From: Mycolicibacterium komossense
GTDB lineage: Bacteria > Actinomycetota > Actinomycetes > Mycobacteriales > Mycobacteriaceae
Length of the DNA: 64,000 nt
NCBI RefSeq assembly: GCF_025822605.1
Contig: NZ_JACKTY010000004.1
Coordinates: forward strand, 72,108-136,107
Direction: 5' to 3'
The position numbers and the translations under genes were made by a program. The notes under the pieces were generated by a model. That model did no database searches. It was not told the origin of the DNA and worked only from the letters and a program-made list of their open reading frames with translations. This document shows positions 7,575 to 15,896 of the stretch, one piece after another. Within the stretch, counting starts at the first letter, position 1. Each line of letters starts with the position of its first letter.

Positions 7575-7790
7575 GTTCAGACCTGCACCCATGTGTGAAC
7601 ATCAACCCGCCGACAGCAACTTGATGGGCTAAGAATCGTTAGAAGATCCCCACCCCCCCTCTGCGGAAGGCGACTACTGACGGCACACGCGTCGACGAGG
7701 CAGTCTTGACACGTGTGACCGCTTCGGCCCGAACGATCCTGACCAGGCGATATGGGAATTGGTGGACGTTGGTGGGTCGATTGATCGATG

Positions 7791-9644
7791 TCAGTTAAAT
7801 GCCTGAAAAACACGGCGGTACTGCTCCTGTGGCACAAGCTTTGTATCAGACCCGGAACGTTCATATAATTGTCCATCAAAGAAATTTGGAGCGTCACCTG
7901 ACTGAATCTTGAAAAGGCCGACTGCGTGACCATGATAAGGAACAAGTCTCGCGCTGTTGGCAATGCTGGACGCCAGCGCTTGTTCAAGTCCGGTTGATGG
8001 TAGTTTCTGAATCAGCCAATGCCAGTAATCGTTCAGTTCACAGCCTCGGAGAAGTGCTTCACGGCCGATGCCAACCACGCGGAAACCGCGATATAAGATC
8101 GCATTCACCCCGTCCATTTCTGTTACCCGATTCGCATCACTTTCCGTGTCTGCGATACCGATTGCGATATATCCAACAAATCCTTTTCCACCATTGGCCA
8201 TCGCGGACATCGTCTTCGCGATCTTCTTGAAATTGTTTTCATCAAAGGATCGTGGATCCGCGAGGGTGAATAGCCCTTGTTTGCAGTCGAATAACTGCTG
8301 TTCGACGAGCGCATTGCTCAAAATGGTTTCGAGCTGGCTGGCATATCCGAATGTGGCGATATCGTCTCCCGCGATCGGCCCTTCGAATGCGCTGCGCAGT
8401 ATCCCTTTTACAGAATCGATAGTGGCCCGTTTCGTTGGCCCGGTCCAGTCGCCACCTCCACCTGGTACGGACATGTGGCTCGATCCGATTTTGTTCAAGC
8501 ACAAGGCAGCGGCTGGATAGCTTTTAACGCGTAGGCGCTCGCGAATTATAAGCTCGTAGAAAGCCATAAATATTCCATGGTAATAGCGGGGAGAACGGCC
8601 ACCGCTGCCAGCATCGATCAGTGTCGAGAATTTCTTTTCATTAGCGCCAATTACCGTTCTAATTTCGTCATATACCCTCATGAAGGCATCAACGATGTGA
8701 TCTTTGCCAGCAGTATCGATAGCGTTGGTGATGTTCATCGATACTTTGCTGGGGCCTAGTTCTGGATCTCCGAAGTTATAGAAATCGTCGCGGATTCTAG
8801 TTCCGGATGTCGACAATGGCTCGATGAGGCAATCGATCAATATATCTAAGACCAGCTGTTCGTCTAGAGATTCGCGGACGTCCTCGCGGCGAAGTATTCC
8901 GTTGATGACCCAAAAGATGTCATCGACATTGACGCCGTATTCCAAGTTATAGTTTGTAATGCTCAGCTGCGGCATTCTTCTCAGTGGCACAGACTCGCCG
9001 GCGGAGGTATCGCCGCGTATTCGGGAGGATATAACGCGGACCAGATCTGCAAGAGGTGATATCGTGCCGGCTTGGCGGAGTGACTGCCGGGATAGACGTC
9101 GTCCACCGGAGTTGATTCTCCGAAAAACTTCCTCGACGTTTGCCTCATCAGCGGCGCGGAAAACCGATAACGCAACGGTATAATTGGCGAATTCTGCTGA
9201 CTCTTCACGTCCGAATGCCGGCTCTCGTTGGATAAGACGCTCTTCGTCCTTCTTCAACTTTGTATCCGCAAGCGAATCGAGATCGAAGTATCGGCCTGCT
9301 ACCGGATATTCGTTCTCCAAGAAGGCGAAGATGGCGTTGAGTCGTTGTAGGCCGTCGATCAACTCGTAAGTGATCAACCCTTCGTTGGTGGTCTCTGCGA
9401 CAAGGAACAGAGGGAGTGGGAGGTCGCGGAACATTGAATCGATTAACTTTTGCTTTTCTTCCACGGTCCACACCAGCTTTCGCTGATATCGGCGATTGAC
9501 CTGGAATCTGTCCTTTAGGTATAGGTCGTACATTCGCTGGACGCTTTCGCTACGAACAGACAGATCTTGGGTACCAGGAGACATGTTGGAGATCGTATCG
9601 ACATAATCGCCAGAGAGAGAGCGAACGCTGGCCATACGAGGCAT
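7791..9644 (-). CDS. DUF262 protein with C-terminal AlbA/Schlafen-like domain
   Basis: The 617-aa product has a DUF262 (GmrS/ParB-like) N-terminal domain: RFQVNRRYQRKLVW near 46, DGLQR at 97-101 in place of DGQQR, and FRRINSGG at 174-181. Residues about 451-610 look like an AlbA_2/Schlafen-type domain: FDCKQG start, AKTMSAMANGGKGFVGYIAIGIADT, and a closing GQLYERSGSDTKLV strand. DUF262 proteins include GmrSD-type nucleases and other phage-defence parts. No HNH (DUF1524) motif is visible. It follows the serine recombinase by 41 bp on the same strand and faces away from the CHAT gene. The start is uncertain (9644, 9635 or 9584). AT-richer than the core genome. Confidence 0.7.
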   Translation of the reverse strand: MPRMASVRSLSGDYVDTISNMSPGTQDLSVRSESVQRMYDLYLKDRFQVNRRYQRKLVWTVEEKQKLIDSMFRDLPLPLFLVAETTNEGLITYELIDGLQRLNAIFAFLENEYPVAGRYFDLDSLADTKLKKDEERLIQREPAFGREESAEFANYTVALSVFRAADEANVEEVFRRINSGGRRLSRQSLRQAGTISPLADLVRVISSRIRGDTSAGESVPLRRMPQLSITNYNLEYGVNVDDIFWVINGILRREDVRESLDEQLVLDILIDCLIEPLSTSGTRIRDDFYNFGDPELGPSKVSMNITNAIDTAGKDHIVDAFMRVYDEIRTVIGANEKKFSTLIDAGSGGRSPRYYHGIFMAFYELIIRERLRVKSYPAAALCLNKIGSSHMSVPGGGGDWTGPTKRATIDSVKGILRSAFEGPIAGDDIATFGYASQLETILSNALVEQQLFDCKQGLFTLADPRSFDENNFKKIAKTMSAMANGGKGFVGYIAIGIADTESDANRVTEMDGVNAILYRGFRVVGIGREALLRGCELNDYWHWLIQKLPSTGLEQALASSIANSARLVPYHGHAVGLFKIQSGDAPNFFDGQLYERSGSDTKLVPQEQYRRVFQAFN

Positions 9645-9685
9645 GGCGCGGGTGCGAGTCAGGGCACCCCCCAGGGGGATCGCGG

Positions 9686-10285
9686 TTATGACTCGTCTTG
9701 GGCCAGAACCCGATAGACCGTTGCCCGGCTGACACCAAGGGTTGAGGCGATGGTGGTCGCAGGTTCCCCTGCCGCATGCATCCTTTGGGCCAATGCGACC
9801 TTATGTCCGTCGAGAGCCTTAGGACGTCCGATGGATTGCCCGCGTGCCTTACGTGCCTCACGCGCTGCCGTACGGCGCTCCCGGCCAAGCTCGAGTTCAA
9901 GTTCGGCCAAGCTCGCCAGGACGCCAGCGATCATCCGCCCGGTGGCGTTGGAAGTGTCTATACCTTCTCGAAGCGAGCGCAGGACAATGCCTCGCTCACC
10001 GAGTTCCCGAATCGTGGCCATGACCTCAGCGGCGTTGCGGCCCAGACGGTCGATCCCGACTACGACGATGGCGTCCCCCTCGCGGGCATAGTTCAGCAGC
10101 GTCGCCAGGCCTGGACGATGTTCCCGCGTGGAGGTTCCCGACAGCTTGTCGCTGTAGACACGCGACCCGTCCACCCCTGCGACGACGAGGGCATCGACTT
10201 GTTGATCTAGTGACTGATGCCCGGTACTCACGCGGGCATAGCCCAGAACGGTTGTGGTGACGACGGGTGCGGCGTTCGGGACCAT
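9686..10285 (-). CDS. Serine recombinase (resolvase/invertase family)
   Basis: The 199-aa product has the catalytic N-terminal domain (VLGYARVST with active Ser, DKLSGTSTREHRPGL, GDAIVVVGIDRLGRN, ANATGRMIAGVLASLAELE-type E-helix) and a C-terminal Hin-like HTH (EPATTIASTLGVSRATVYRVL). The length fits small resolvase/invertases, not large integrases. An ATG at 10285 (MVPNAAP) is preferred; the frame opens further up to 10330 over repeat DNA. The region upstream holds nested inverted repeats suited to a recombination site or autoregulatory operator. It probably drives the DUF262 gene as an operon. Confidence 0.92.
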   Translation of the reverse strand: MVPNAAPVVTTTVLGYARVSTGHQSLDQQVDALVVAGVDGSRVYSDKLSGTSTREHRPGLATLLNYAREGDAIVVVGIDRLGRNAAEVMATIRELGERGIVLRSLREGIDTSNATGRMIAGVLASLAELELELGRERRTAAREARKARGQSIGRPKALDGHKVALAQRMHAAGEPATTIASTLGVSRATVYRVLAQDES

Positions 10286-10293
10286 GAACCCAG

Positions 10294-10425
10294 TGTCGCA
10301 AAAGTCGCATAACCTGTCAATATGCGACAACCCTTTTGAAACAACTTCTGCGACAGACCCACCTGGGAGTTGTTGAAGCTCAGTGGGTAGTGGTGACAGT
10401 GTGTCAATTCTTTAGTTTTGCGACA
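10294..10425. promoter_or_regulatory. Nested inverted repeats between recombinase and CHAT gene (candidate res/operator)
   Basis: TGTCGCAAAA (10294-10303) is inverted as TTTTGCGACA (10416-10425). Inside, GTCGCATA (10304-10311) is inverted as TATGCGAC (10321-10328) with a 9-bp spacer, and a further TGCGACA lies at 10349-10355. Repeated half-sites in the divergent promoter of a serine recombinase are expected for a resolution site that also controls transcription. Confidence 0.7.
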
Positions 10426-10492
10426 TGCGTCTCCGGCCTGCCTGGTTGTCGTTACTTGTCTGCAACTTGCGGTATGAAGCGCTCGTCAAGGA

Positions 10493-13075
10493 ATGAATCG
10501 CGCTGAGCATCCCGGCGGCATCCCTTCGATCCCACCTTTCTTGCCCTACGATCGTCGGCAAATGAAGAGCGAAGTTGATCAAGCTTTCAGCGCAGGCCGT
10601 GATCGTTGCGGAAGTGGAAATGCTCTGGTGCTCGCGCAAGCGCATATGTACGGGCAATTCTTGGTGGACCAAGCAGGCACCAACGCGGATTACCTCGCCG
10701 CTGCGGAGCAACTTGGATACGCCTTCGAAAATGCCGTGCGCGCTATTTCTATACAGATTCGCAGTGGTGATGTTTATCTTGAGCAAGAACTCCTACACAT
10801 TCAAAGCGACATTCTTGAAACGACAGGATTTGTCCAGAGCAAGTATCTTACCGAAGATTCCGATAGTTCGTTCGTAGCGGCCGCGAATCTCATGAAAAAA
10901 GCGGGCCGCGGATTTATTCAGGTCGGTGATTTTCGCCGGGCCTCGATAGCATTTACTAATGCTGCCGAAATACTACTGGAGAAGTCAACCGTAGATACCG
11001 CCGAGATTTCACTGATTAAAAAGTACATTGACATAGGGTTCAAATACAAAGAACCAGGCACCGTTGATTGGGCCTACTCCGAAGCTGTGATCGGTATGTA
11101 CTACGAACGATTGGCCGATAACGGAATCGGTGATAAAATCAACCACCTAGAGCTCTCACGAGCGGCTAGCAACCGAGCGCTGGGACTGTTTGACGAATAT
11201 GATGAGTACCCATCAGAGCCGGCGCTTCTAAGCATATCTCGAACTGAACGAGAGCTGTTTCATGCAAAGCGTCGGGCTCGGCGCTCTCAGGCTGTGCTAG
11301 GCCATATTGACGAGCTGCCAGAACCTGTTAGGCAGGTAGCGGAAAATGACCCAGGAATGGTCGCAGGTAATATTGAGGTGAACCCTGCGACCTTTGGATT
11401 CGATGAAGTACCAGAATGGCTTTCGCCCAAGAGTGAGGATCCTCTCGACACTGAGGATGTAGAGATGCTACTCGCTGCACGAGAACGATTGGTGAGCCCC
11501 AAGAAGCCGCGAGTATCTGATTCCGTCAATCGTTCGCAACTGACAAGAATGTTCGAGGCTGCGGAGATTAGTATTGACCTTCAGAATCGGCAAGAGGCGT
11601 ATTCTGAATTTTCCGCATTGCTGTCCGAACATGGCGACATACTCGAACCTGAACAAATAATAAGGCGCGGTATGACAGCCATAGGGTTGGCTGAGCATCT
11701 TGGTATTGTTCCGCCAGTCCCGTTGCTGCTGCAAGTTGCAGACTCTTTCTGGAATCTTATAGACAAACGCGACAAGAACCTAATAGAGATATTCCTGCGC
11801 AATAATCCTCCACTCGCACGATTTGTCGCATGTGAACTTTGTAGGCATGAAATGTGGGATCACGCCATCGGCTTGATCGACCGCACTCGGGTTGTCCTGC
11901 ATGCGAATCATGTGTCAGAGTCTGAGTACTTGGGAACTGTCAATCCCGTGGAGAGGTCGATGCCTCAGTGGGTTTACGTCACCCATTCGTCTCGGGGTAC
12001 GTACGTAATTATCAAGTCAGATGACGCAGATGTCCCGACGACGGGTGTCTTCGTCTCGGAACTAACTGGTTCGGAGCTTGCAAGGCTGAGTTTCTCGTTT
12101 GATTACGGAACGCTCGGCCTAACTTATTCGCAAGAAGCTGGAGTGCCTATGTCACTTCTTACTGAAGCAACACTACGGGCATTTGAAATTCTAGCTCCCG
12201 TAACCCGTGCAATTGCGGCACTTACTAGCCGAAATTCGGGTATCTGTTTGATCGTGGGTGGCTTGTATACAAATCTACCTATAAGTGCTGCACTCGGTGC
12301 TGAAAATGATTATCCGTTCATTGCGATGGTCTTAAGTGCCACTACGACGGCGCGGGAATCGGCTGAGATCACTTTGGGTAACGAAGTTTCGTCATACGCA
12401 ATCAGCGTTCCAGCTGCGTCAGGCATGAGGGTTCTGGTGCATCCAGAACGTGAAGTAGAAGTAGTTAGTCGGTACCTCGCATCAACTGGGATTCGGTCGA
12501 GTATTGTTCACGAAGCAACAAAGCCCGACCTCGAATCGCTGTTCAGAGACGCGAATATTATTCACTACTCTGGGCACTCGTTTGCGATCCCTGAGGATCC
12601 ATTTCGAAGTTCGCTGGCTTTGGCTGACGGTCCATTCTCAGTTTCTGATCTACTCGCTTTAGATCCAGCTCATAAGCTGTTTCTAACGACAATGAGTTCA
12701 TGTCAATCGGGCCAGCCTGCAACAGGGGTTCTCGGTGACGAGTTGATCAGCCTTAGTTCGGCATTTCTGTATCGAGGGTGCCGATTCGCAATTGGTACCC
12801 TTTGGCCGGTATTAGACGTTGCGTCATACATATTTTTCTGTCGCTTTTATTGGGCTATTTCGCGTCAGGATAGCCTAAATATCTCGGCGGTCTCCCTATG
12901 TCTCGTATCCACGCAATCGTGGATACGCGAATCTACAATATCGGAGATGTCGGACTTCATGAAAGCGAACGGTTCACAAATACCTGATCTATTTTACCGC
13001 GAGGCTGCCAGCGCAACACCATTCGAGCACCCCAGGGTGTGGTCGGCGTATTACCTCGCTGCGAGAGGGCTCTAA
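10493..13075 (+). CDS. CHAT-domain caspase-like protease with helical repeat N-terminus
   Basis: The 860-aa product ends in a CHAT domain (about residues 560-860): catalytic His695 in HYSGHS and Cys737 in TMSSCQSG, then GDELISLSSAFLYRGCRFAIGTLWPV. The first 450 residues are alpha-helical and resemble tetratricopeptide-type repeats. CHAT peptidases act as executioners in bacterial immune systems (for example TPR-CHAT of type III-E CRISPR). No gasdermin or CRISPR gene is seen. It diverges from the recombinase-DUF262 unit. The ATG has only a weak, very close AAGGA. Codon use is AT-rich (ATA, AGA, TTA common), unlike core neighbours, so it was probably acquired. Confidence 0.8.
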   Translation: MNRAEHPGGIPSIPPFLPYDRRQMKSEVDQAFSAGRDRCGSGNALVLAQAHMYGQFLVDQAGTNADYLAAAEQLGYAFENAVRAISIQIRSGDVYLEQELLHIQSDILETTGFVQSKYLTEDSDSSFVAAANLMKKAGRGFIQVGDFRRASIAFTNAAEILLEKSTVDTAEISLIKKYIDIGFKYKEPGTVDWAYSEAVIGMYYERLADNGIGDKINHLELSRAASNRALGLFDEYDEYPSEPALLSISRTERELFHAKRRARRSQAVLGHIDELPEPVRQVAENDPGMVAGNIEVNPATFGFDEVPEWLSPKSEDPLDTEDVEMLLAARERLVSPKKPRVSDSVNRSQLTRMFEAAEISIDLQNRQEAYSEFSALLSEHGDILEPEQIIRRGMTAIGLAEHLGIVPPVPLLLQVADSFWNLIDKRDKNLIEIFLRNNPPLARFVACELCRHEMWDHAIGLIDRTRVVLHANHVSESEYLGTVNPVERSMPQWVYVTHSSRGTYVIIKSDDADVPTTGVFVSELTGSELARLSFSFDYGTLGLTYSQEAGVPMSLLTEATLRAFEILAPVTRAIAALTSRNSGICLIVGGLYTNLPISAALGAENDYPFIAMVLSATTTARESAEITLGNEVSSYAISVPAASGMRVLVHPEREVEVVSRYLASTGIRSSIVHEATKPDLESLFRDANIIHYSGHSFAIPEDPFRSSLALADGPFSVSDLLALDPAHKLFLTTMSSCQSGQPATGVLGDELISLSSAFLYRGCRFAIGTLWPVLDVASYIFFCRFYWAISRQDSLNISAVSLCLVSTQSWIRESTISEMSDFMKANGSQIPDLFYREAASATPFEHPRVWSAYYLAARGL

Positions 13076-13734
13076 CTATTCAAGCGCGGCTTGGTGTCAC
13101 CGCAACGTCGTTGTGAATTGCGAATAGGTTGAAATATCGCTGCTCACCTTTGAAAAGCATTCACTTACCAGCCTCGATAACCGGTATCTGTCATCGCGCC
13201 CAAAGCCCTCGTCATCGAGCCGGCCCGCAAGTTCCTATCCAACCGAACGTGCTGCGCCTTTTCGAGCACGTCCATGGGCACCAGGGCGGGAGCCGCGTTG
13301 CGGACCGCCGCTTCTTGCAGTGCGAATCGTGGGACGTCATACAGCCTCGTTAGACAGGCGAGCCACCGTGCTGACGGCGGTCAGCACCTAGGTCGTAGCG
13401 GCTCATGTTTCCCCATGTCAGCCCGTGCTGACTCGTTGTTCATTTTCGCAGGTCAATCGCGTTATATGCGGCTTCGATTCCCGGCAGCTCCATCAAATAA
13501 TCGGAGGTTGGGTCCTGCGGACTTGCGGTTGACTCTGTTGCGGGTGCTTGAGTCATGGCACACGACCCAGGGGGGGGTGGATTCGATCACGACGACGAGC
13601 TTCCTTGTGACCGCTTGTCAGACCACTGCGCGACGGTACACATTTTCGAAAAATATGGACTGAATTGAGCTGAGCCAATCCTGGGGACGGAACTTCGTTG
13701 GTCCGCCCTCCAGGACTAGATCGGCAAGTTGGAA
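13076..13734. other. 659-bp gap with two possible small minus-strand frames
   Basis: No large gene is convincing here. Downstream of DUF3631 on the minus strand there are a 38-codon frame (13440-13556) and an open frame ending at 13165 whose last 36 codons start with ATG (MDVLEKAQHVRL...). The latter can be read open back to about 13375 without a start (LTRLYDVPRFALQEAAVRN...), which looks like a gene remnant. Plus-strand frames lack support. Confidence 0.4.
13440..13556 (-). CDS. Possible small ORF downstream of DUF3631 gene
   Basis: A 38-aa frame starts MTQAPATES and ends LMELPGIEAAYNAIDLRK before TGA. Composition is protein-like, and the frame lies on the same strand as the excisionase-DUF3631 operon, 180 bp further on. 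No clear ribosome-binding site is present and I recognise no family, so it may be chance. Confidence 0.25.
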   Translation of the reverse strand: MTQAPATESTASPQDPTSDYLMELPGIEAAYNAIDLRK

Positions 13735-15120
13735 TCAGCGACCGGGTCGGGATGACTGACCGCCCCTAGTGCGTGAGCGTTGGCGTTTCGGGAGGTTGGC
13801 GGTCGCGGTAGCCCCGGCCTGCCGACGCTTCGGCATGACTGCTGGGCTTGGCGACGTGCCCCCTTCTTTTAGAGGGCGTCCGAGGGTGTCCGACGTGTCC
13901 GGTGTCGGCTCGGTGCTGGCGCTGTGGTTGGGAGTCTGCTTCGCAGTATCTGGCCAGAGTTCCATCATGTTGTCCGCCTTCCTTTCTCGGCCAGAGACGT
14001 CATGGACGACATGGACGCCTTCGGACACCTTTTCCGGGGGTAGGTAACGGGCGAATGCGTCGGTGAAGTCATCGAGGTAGTAACCACGCTCCCTCTTGTC
14101 CTCGGTGTGCCGGGTCTTGATCGAGTATTCGCGTAGCCGTACACCGAGCCGGGTTGGGCTGAGTTCAAGTTGTTCCCAGGGAGATTCGGAGAGTGCGCAC
14201 AGCTTGGCGCACAGCTCCTCGGACTTCATGAACGGGGTGCCGAACACAAGCCGGATGTCTGCGAGCAGTTGCAGTTTCGGCGAGCGGGCGGTGTCGTCCT
14301 CCGCTGCCGATGTGACCATCGCTATGGCGGCGCTGCGGGCGAGCTGTGGCCACGCCCCGCCTGCGAGGTCGGCGATGGAGACCAGTGGCTCCCACAGATC
14401 AGCCGCCCGGTCATCGACGGGGAGTTCGGGGTAAGTTGCCCCGGCTCTGTCCCGCACGCTGTCGGCCCATTCCGCCAACCGGTCGCGAAGTTCTTGGAGC
14501 ATCGGACGATCGCGGCGGAGACGGTACGGATGGACCGTCTCACTGTCGCGGCGACGCTTCATGACGACCACCACGGCTCGGTCCTCAATGGTCTCCGGCA
14601 TTTTGCCGATACCTGCTAGCGCCGCCATCGCGAAGGTTGGGAACTGCTGCGTCGTCAGGTCCGTGCCGACGACGCGCCCGAAGTCCAACCCACGCTGAAA
14701 GCCCGCGTTGAGCAGTCCGCGCAGCTCCTCGTTTTTATCTGCGACACCTTTGGAGCCGAAGATGGTGTCAGCCTCATCGAGGAGCAGGGTGGGCGGCGGG
14801 TCCTTGTCGAGAGAGCGGAACACGAACGCCAACGACCCATTGACCGCACGCAGCGGAGAGTAGACCAAGGCGTCAACAATCTCCAGTAGCCGCGACTTGC
14901 CCGACCTCTTCTCCGCCGAGCGGATGACCAGCCGAGGCGCGTAGTCGAAGTTCGTCAGCAGATGCGACAGGGCGCACCACAACACCACCGCGACTAGTTC
15001 GTGCTCACCGGGTAGTACGCAGAACCGGCGGATAGCGTCGCGAACATCGTCGAGGAGATCGAAGCCGGCCATGTCCCCGTCGTTCCCGTCCGCCGCCGGG
15101 GAAGGTGCCATCTCAGACAT
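13735..15120 (-). CDS. DUF3631 P-loop ATPase of integrative elements
   Basis: The 461-aa product matches the DUF3631 type of actinobacterial element proteins: P-loop-like SAEKRSGKS (residues 68-76), Walker B TLLLDEADTIFG (111-122), then RGLLNAGFQRG and an arginine-rich sensor region. The last 80 residues are basic, low-complexity and probably disordered. Such proteins resemble replicative helicase/primase partners and may support element replication. The ATG overlaps the excisionase stop (TGATG), so the two are translationally coupled. Only the helicase-like part is visible; no primase domain is attached. Confidence 0.85.
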   Translation of the reverse strand: MSEMAPSPAADGNDGDMAGFDLLDDVRDAIRRFCVLPGEHELVAVVLWCALSHLLTNFDYAPRLVIRSAEKRSGKSRLLEIVDALVYSPLRAVNGSLAFVFRSLDKDPPPTLLLDEADTIFGSKGVADKNEELRGLLNAGFQRGLDFGRVVGTDLTTQQFPTFAMAALAGIGKMPETIEDRAVVVVMKRRRDSETVHPYRLRRDRPMLQELRDRLAEWADSVRDRAGATYPELPVDDRAADLWEPLVSIADLAGGAWPQLARSAAIAMVTSAAEDDTARSPKLQLLADIRLVFGTPFMKSEELCAKLCALSESPWEQLELSPTRLGVRLREYSIKTRHTEDKRERGYYLDDFTDAFARYLPPEKVSEGVHVVHDVSGRERKADNMMELWPDTAKQTPNHSASTEPTPDTSDTLGRPLKEGGTSPSPAVMPKRRQAGATATANLPKRQRSRTRGGQSSRPGR

Positions 15121-15332
15121 CAGGCAACACCTTCGCCGCGACGGGTGGCGCGCTCCTGATCGTTGACCCAGGCCATAACCTCGGCCCGCCTATAACGCAC
15201 ACGGCCAGCCAAACGGAACGACATCGGCCCGGACCCGGTAGAGCGGTAGTAGCGCAGGGTTCCGACAGGAATGCCCAGCTCGGTTGATACATCTTCGGTG
15301 GTCATGAGTTCCACCTCGGCGGTAATGGCCAT
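15120..15332 (-). CDS. xis: AlpA/MerR-like excisionase
   Basis: The 70-aa product is one winged-helix HTH: TTEDVSTELGIPVGTLRYYRSTGSGP with FRLAGRVRYRRAEVMAWVND. This is the common helix_turn_helix_17/excisionase form that bends DNA and sets integrase direction. It is divergent from the XRE regulator and forms an operon with the DUF3631 gene (one-base overlap). Small size, no extra domain, and position near the integrase all agree. It could also act as transcription factor. Confidence 0.85.
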   Translation of the reverse strand: MAITAEVELMTTEDVSTELGIPVGTLRYYRSTGSGPMSFRLAGRVRYRRAEVMAWVNDQERATRRGEGVA

Positions 15333-15389
15333 ACTTCCTCAATCTTCTTGCGCTTAGTTTTCCAAGCGTGTCGAGTCTCGACGCCGCAG

Positions 15390-15437
15390 ACTGTAAACCC
15401 TTAGGGCTTGGATAATCAAGCCTCTGCGGCTTACAGT
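15390..15437. promoter_or_regulatory. Operator/promoter of the XRE regulator
   Basis: A perfect 6-bp inverted repeat GGCTTG-GATAAT-CAAGCC (15405-15422) has a GATAAT -10 element as its spacer. Around it ACTGTAA (15390-15396) is inverted as TTACAGT (15431-15437). A repressor bound here would block the regulator-integrase promoter, as expected for autoregulation. It also argues against the TTG start at 15408. Confidence 0.6.
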
Positions 15438-15896
15438 GTGTCGGTGACTACACCAGAACTCGCTCGCAAACGCCACGAATCATGGGAGAAACGCTTCGGT
15501 GAGACCGTCCGTAATTGGCGGAACGAGCGCGGCTGGCCTCAGGAAGAGGTCGCCCGACGACTTGGTTGGCAGGGATTTGACCTGCACCAAACGACCATCG
15601 CGAAAATCGAACGCGGAGCACGACCGCTTCGGATCGCAGAGGCAGCAGCACTGGCGGAAGTATTTGAGATGCCGATCACGGCCATCTTCGGATTGACGCT
15701 GCCCCAGGACCGCACCGCGAATCTCGATGCGCAACAGCGGGAACTTGAACAAGTTCGCAGGCAGGTCGATGACAGCCGAGAGACGCTCTACAGCGTCGCG
15801 CAACGCCACGCATACCTACTAGCCGAACTCGAGAAGCTCTTCCTGCAAATGAACCAAGACATCGCGGGGAAGGTCGCAGATGTCCCAGAAGCGTAA
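15438..15896 (+). CDS. XRE-family regulator
   Basis: The 152-aa product has an N-terminal lambda-type HTH (RFGETVRNWRNERGWPQEEVARRLGWQGFDLHQTTIAKIERGARPLRIAEAAALAEVF) and a C-terminal coiled coil (residues about 95-150, heptad-rich QQRELEQVRRQVDD...). GTG 15438 (or 15444) is preferred over TTG 15408, which lies inside the operator. Its end overlaps the integrase start by 17 bp, so both are cotranscribed. It is probably the element's repressor that keeps the element quiescent and controls the divergent excisionase operon. Confidence 0.85.
   Translation: MSVTTPELARKRHESWEKRFGETVRNWRNERGWPQEEVARRLGWQGFDLHQTTIAKIERGARPLRIAEAAALAEVFEMPITAIFGLTLPQDRTANLDAQQRELEQVRRQVDDSRETLYSVAQRHAYLLAELEKLFLQMNQDIAGKVADVPEA

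Noticed and set aside
9686..10285. Serine recombinase as the integrase of the island
   Set aside because: It is a small resolvase/invertase type; the tyrosine integrase beside the att core explains the integration.
10474..10506. Ten-codon upstream ORF overlapping the CHAT start
   Set aside because: Too short and without support; overlap alone is no evidence for attenuation.
13473..13495. tRNA 3'-end-like string (TTCGATTCCCGGCAGCTCC)
   Set aside because: The T-stem pairs poorly, no acceptor 5' strand or anticodon arm is found upstream, and the bases fall in a possible short reading frame. Not a tRNA; at most a remnant.
13274..13663. 129-codon plus-strand frame after the CHAT gene
   Set aside because: No homology pattern, no ribosome-binding site, low-complexity start; minus-strand reading looks more protein-like.
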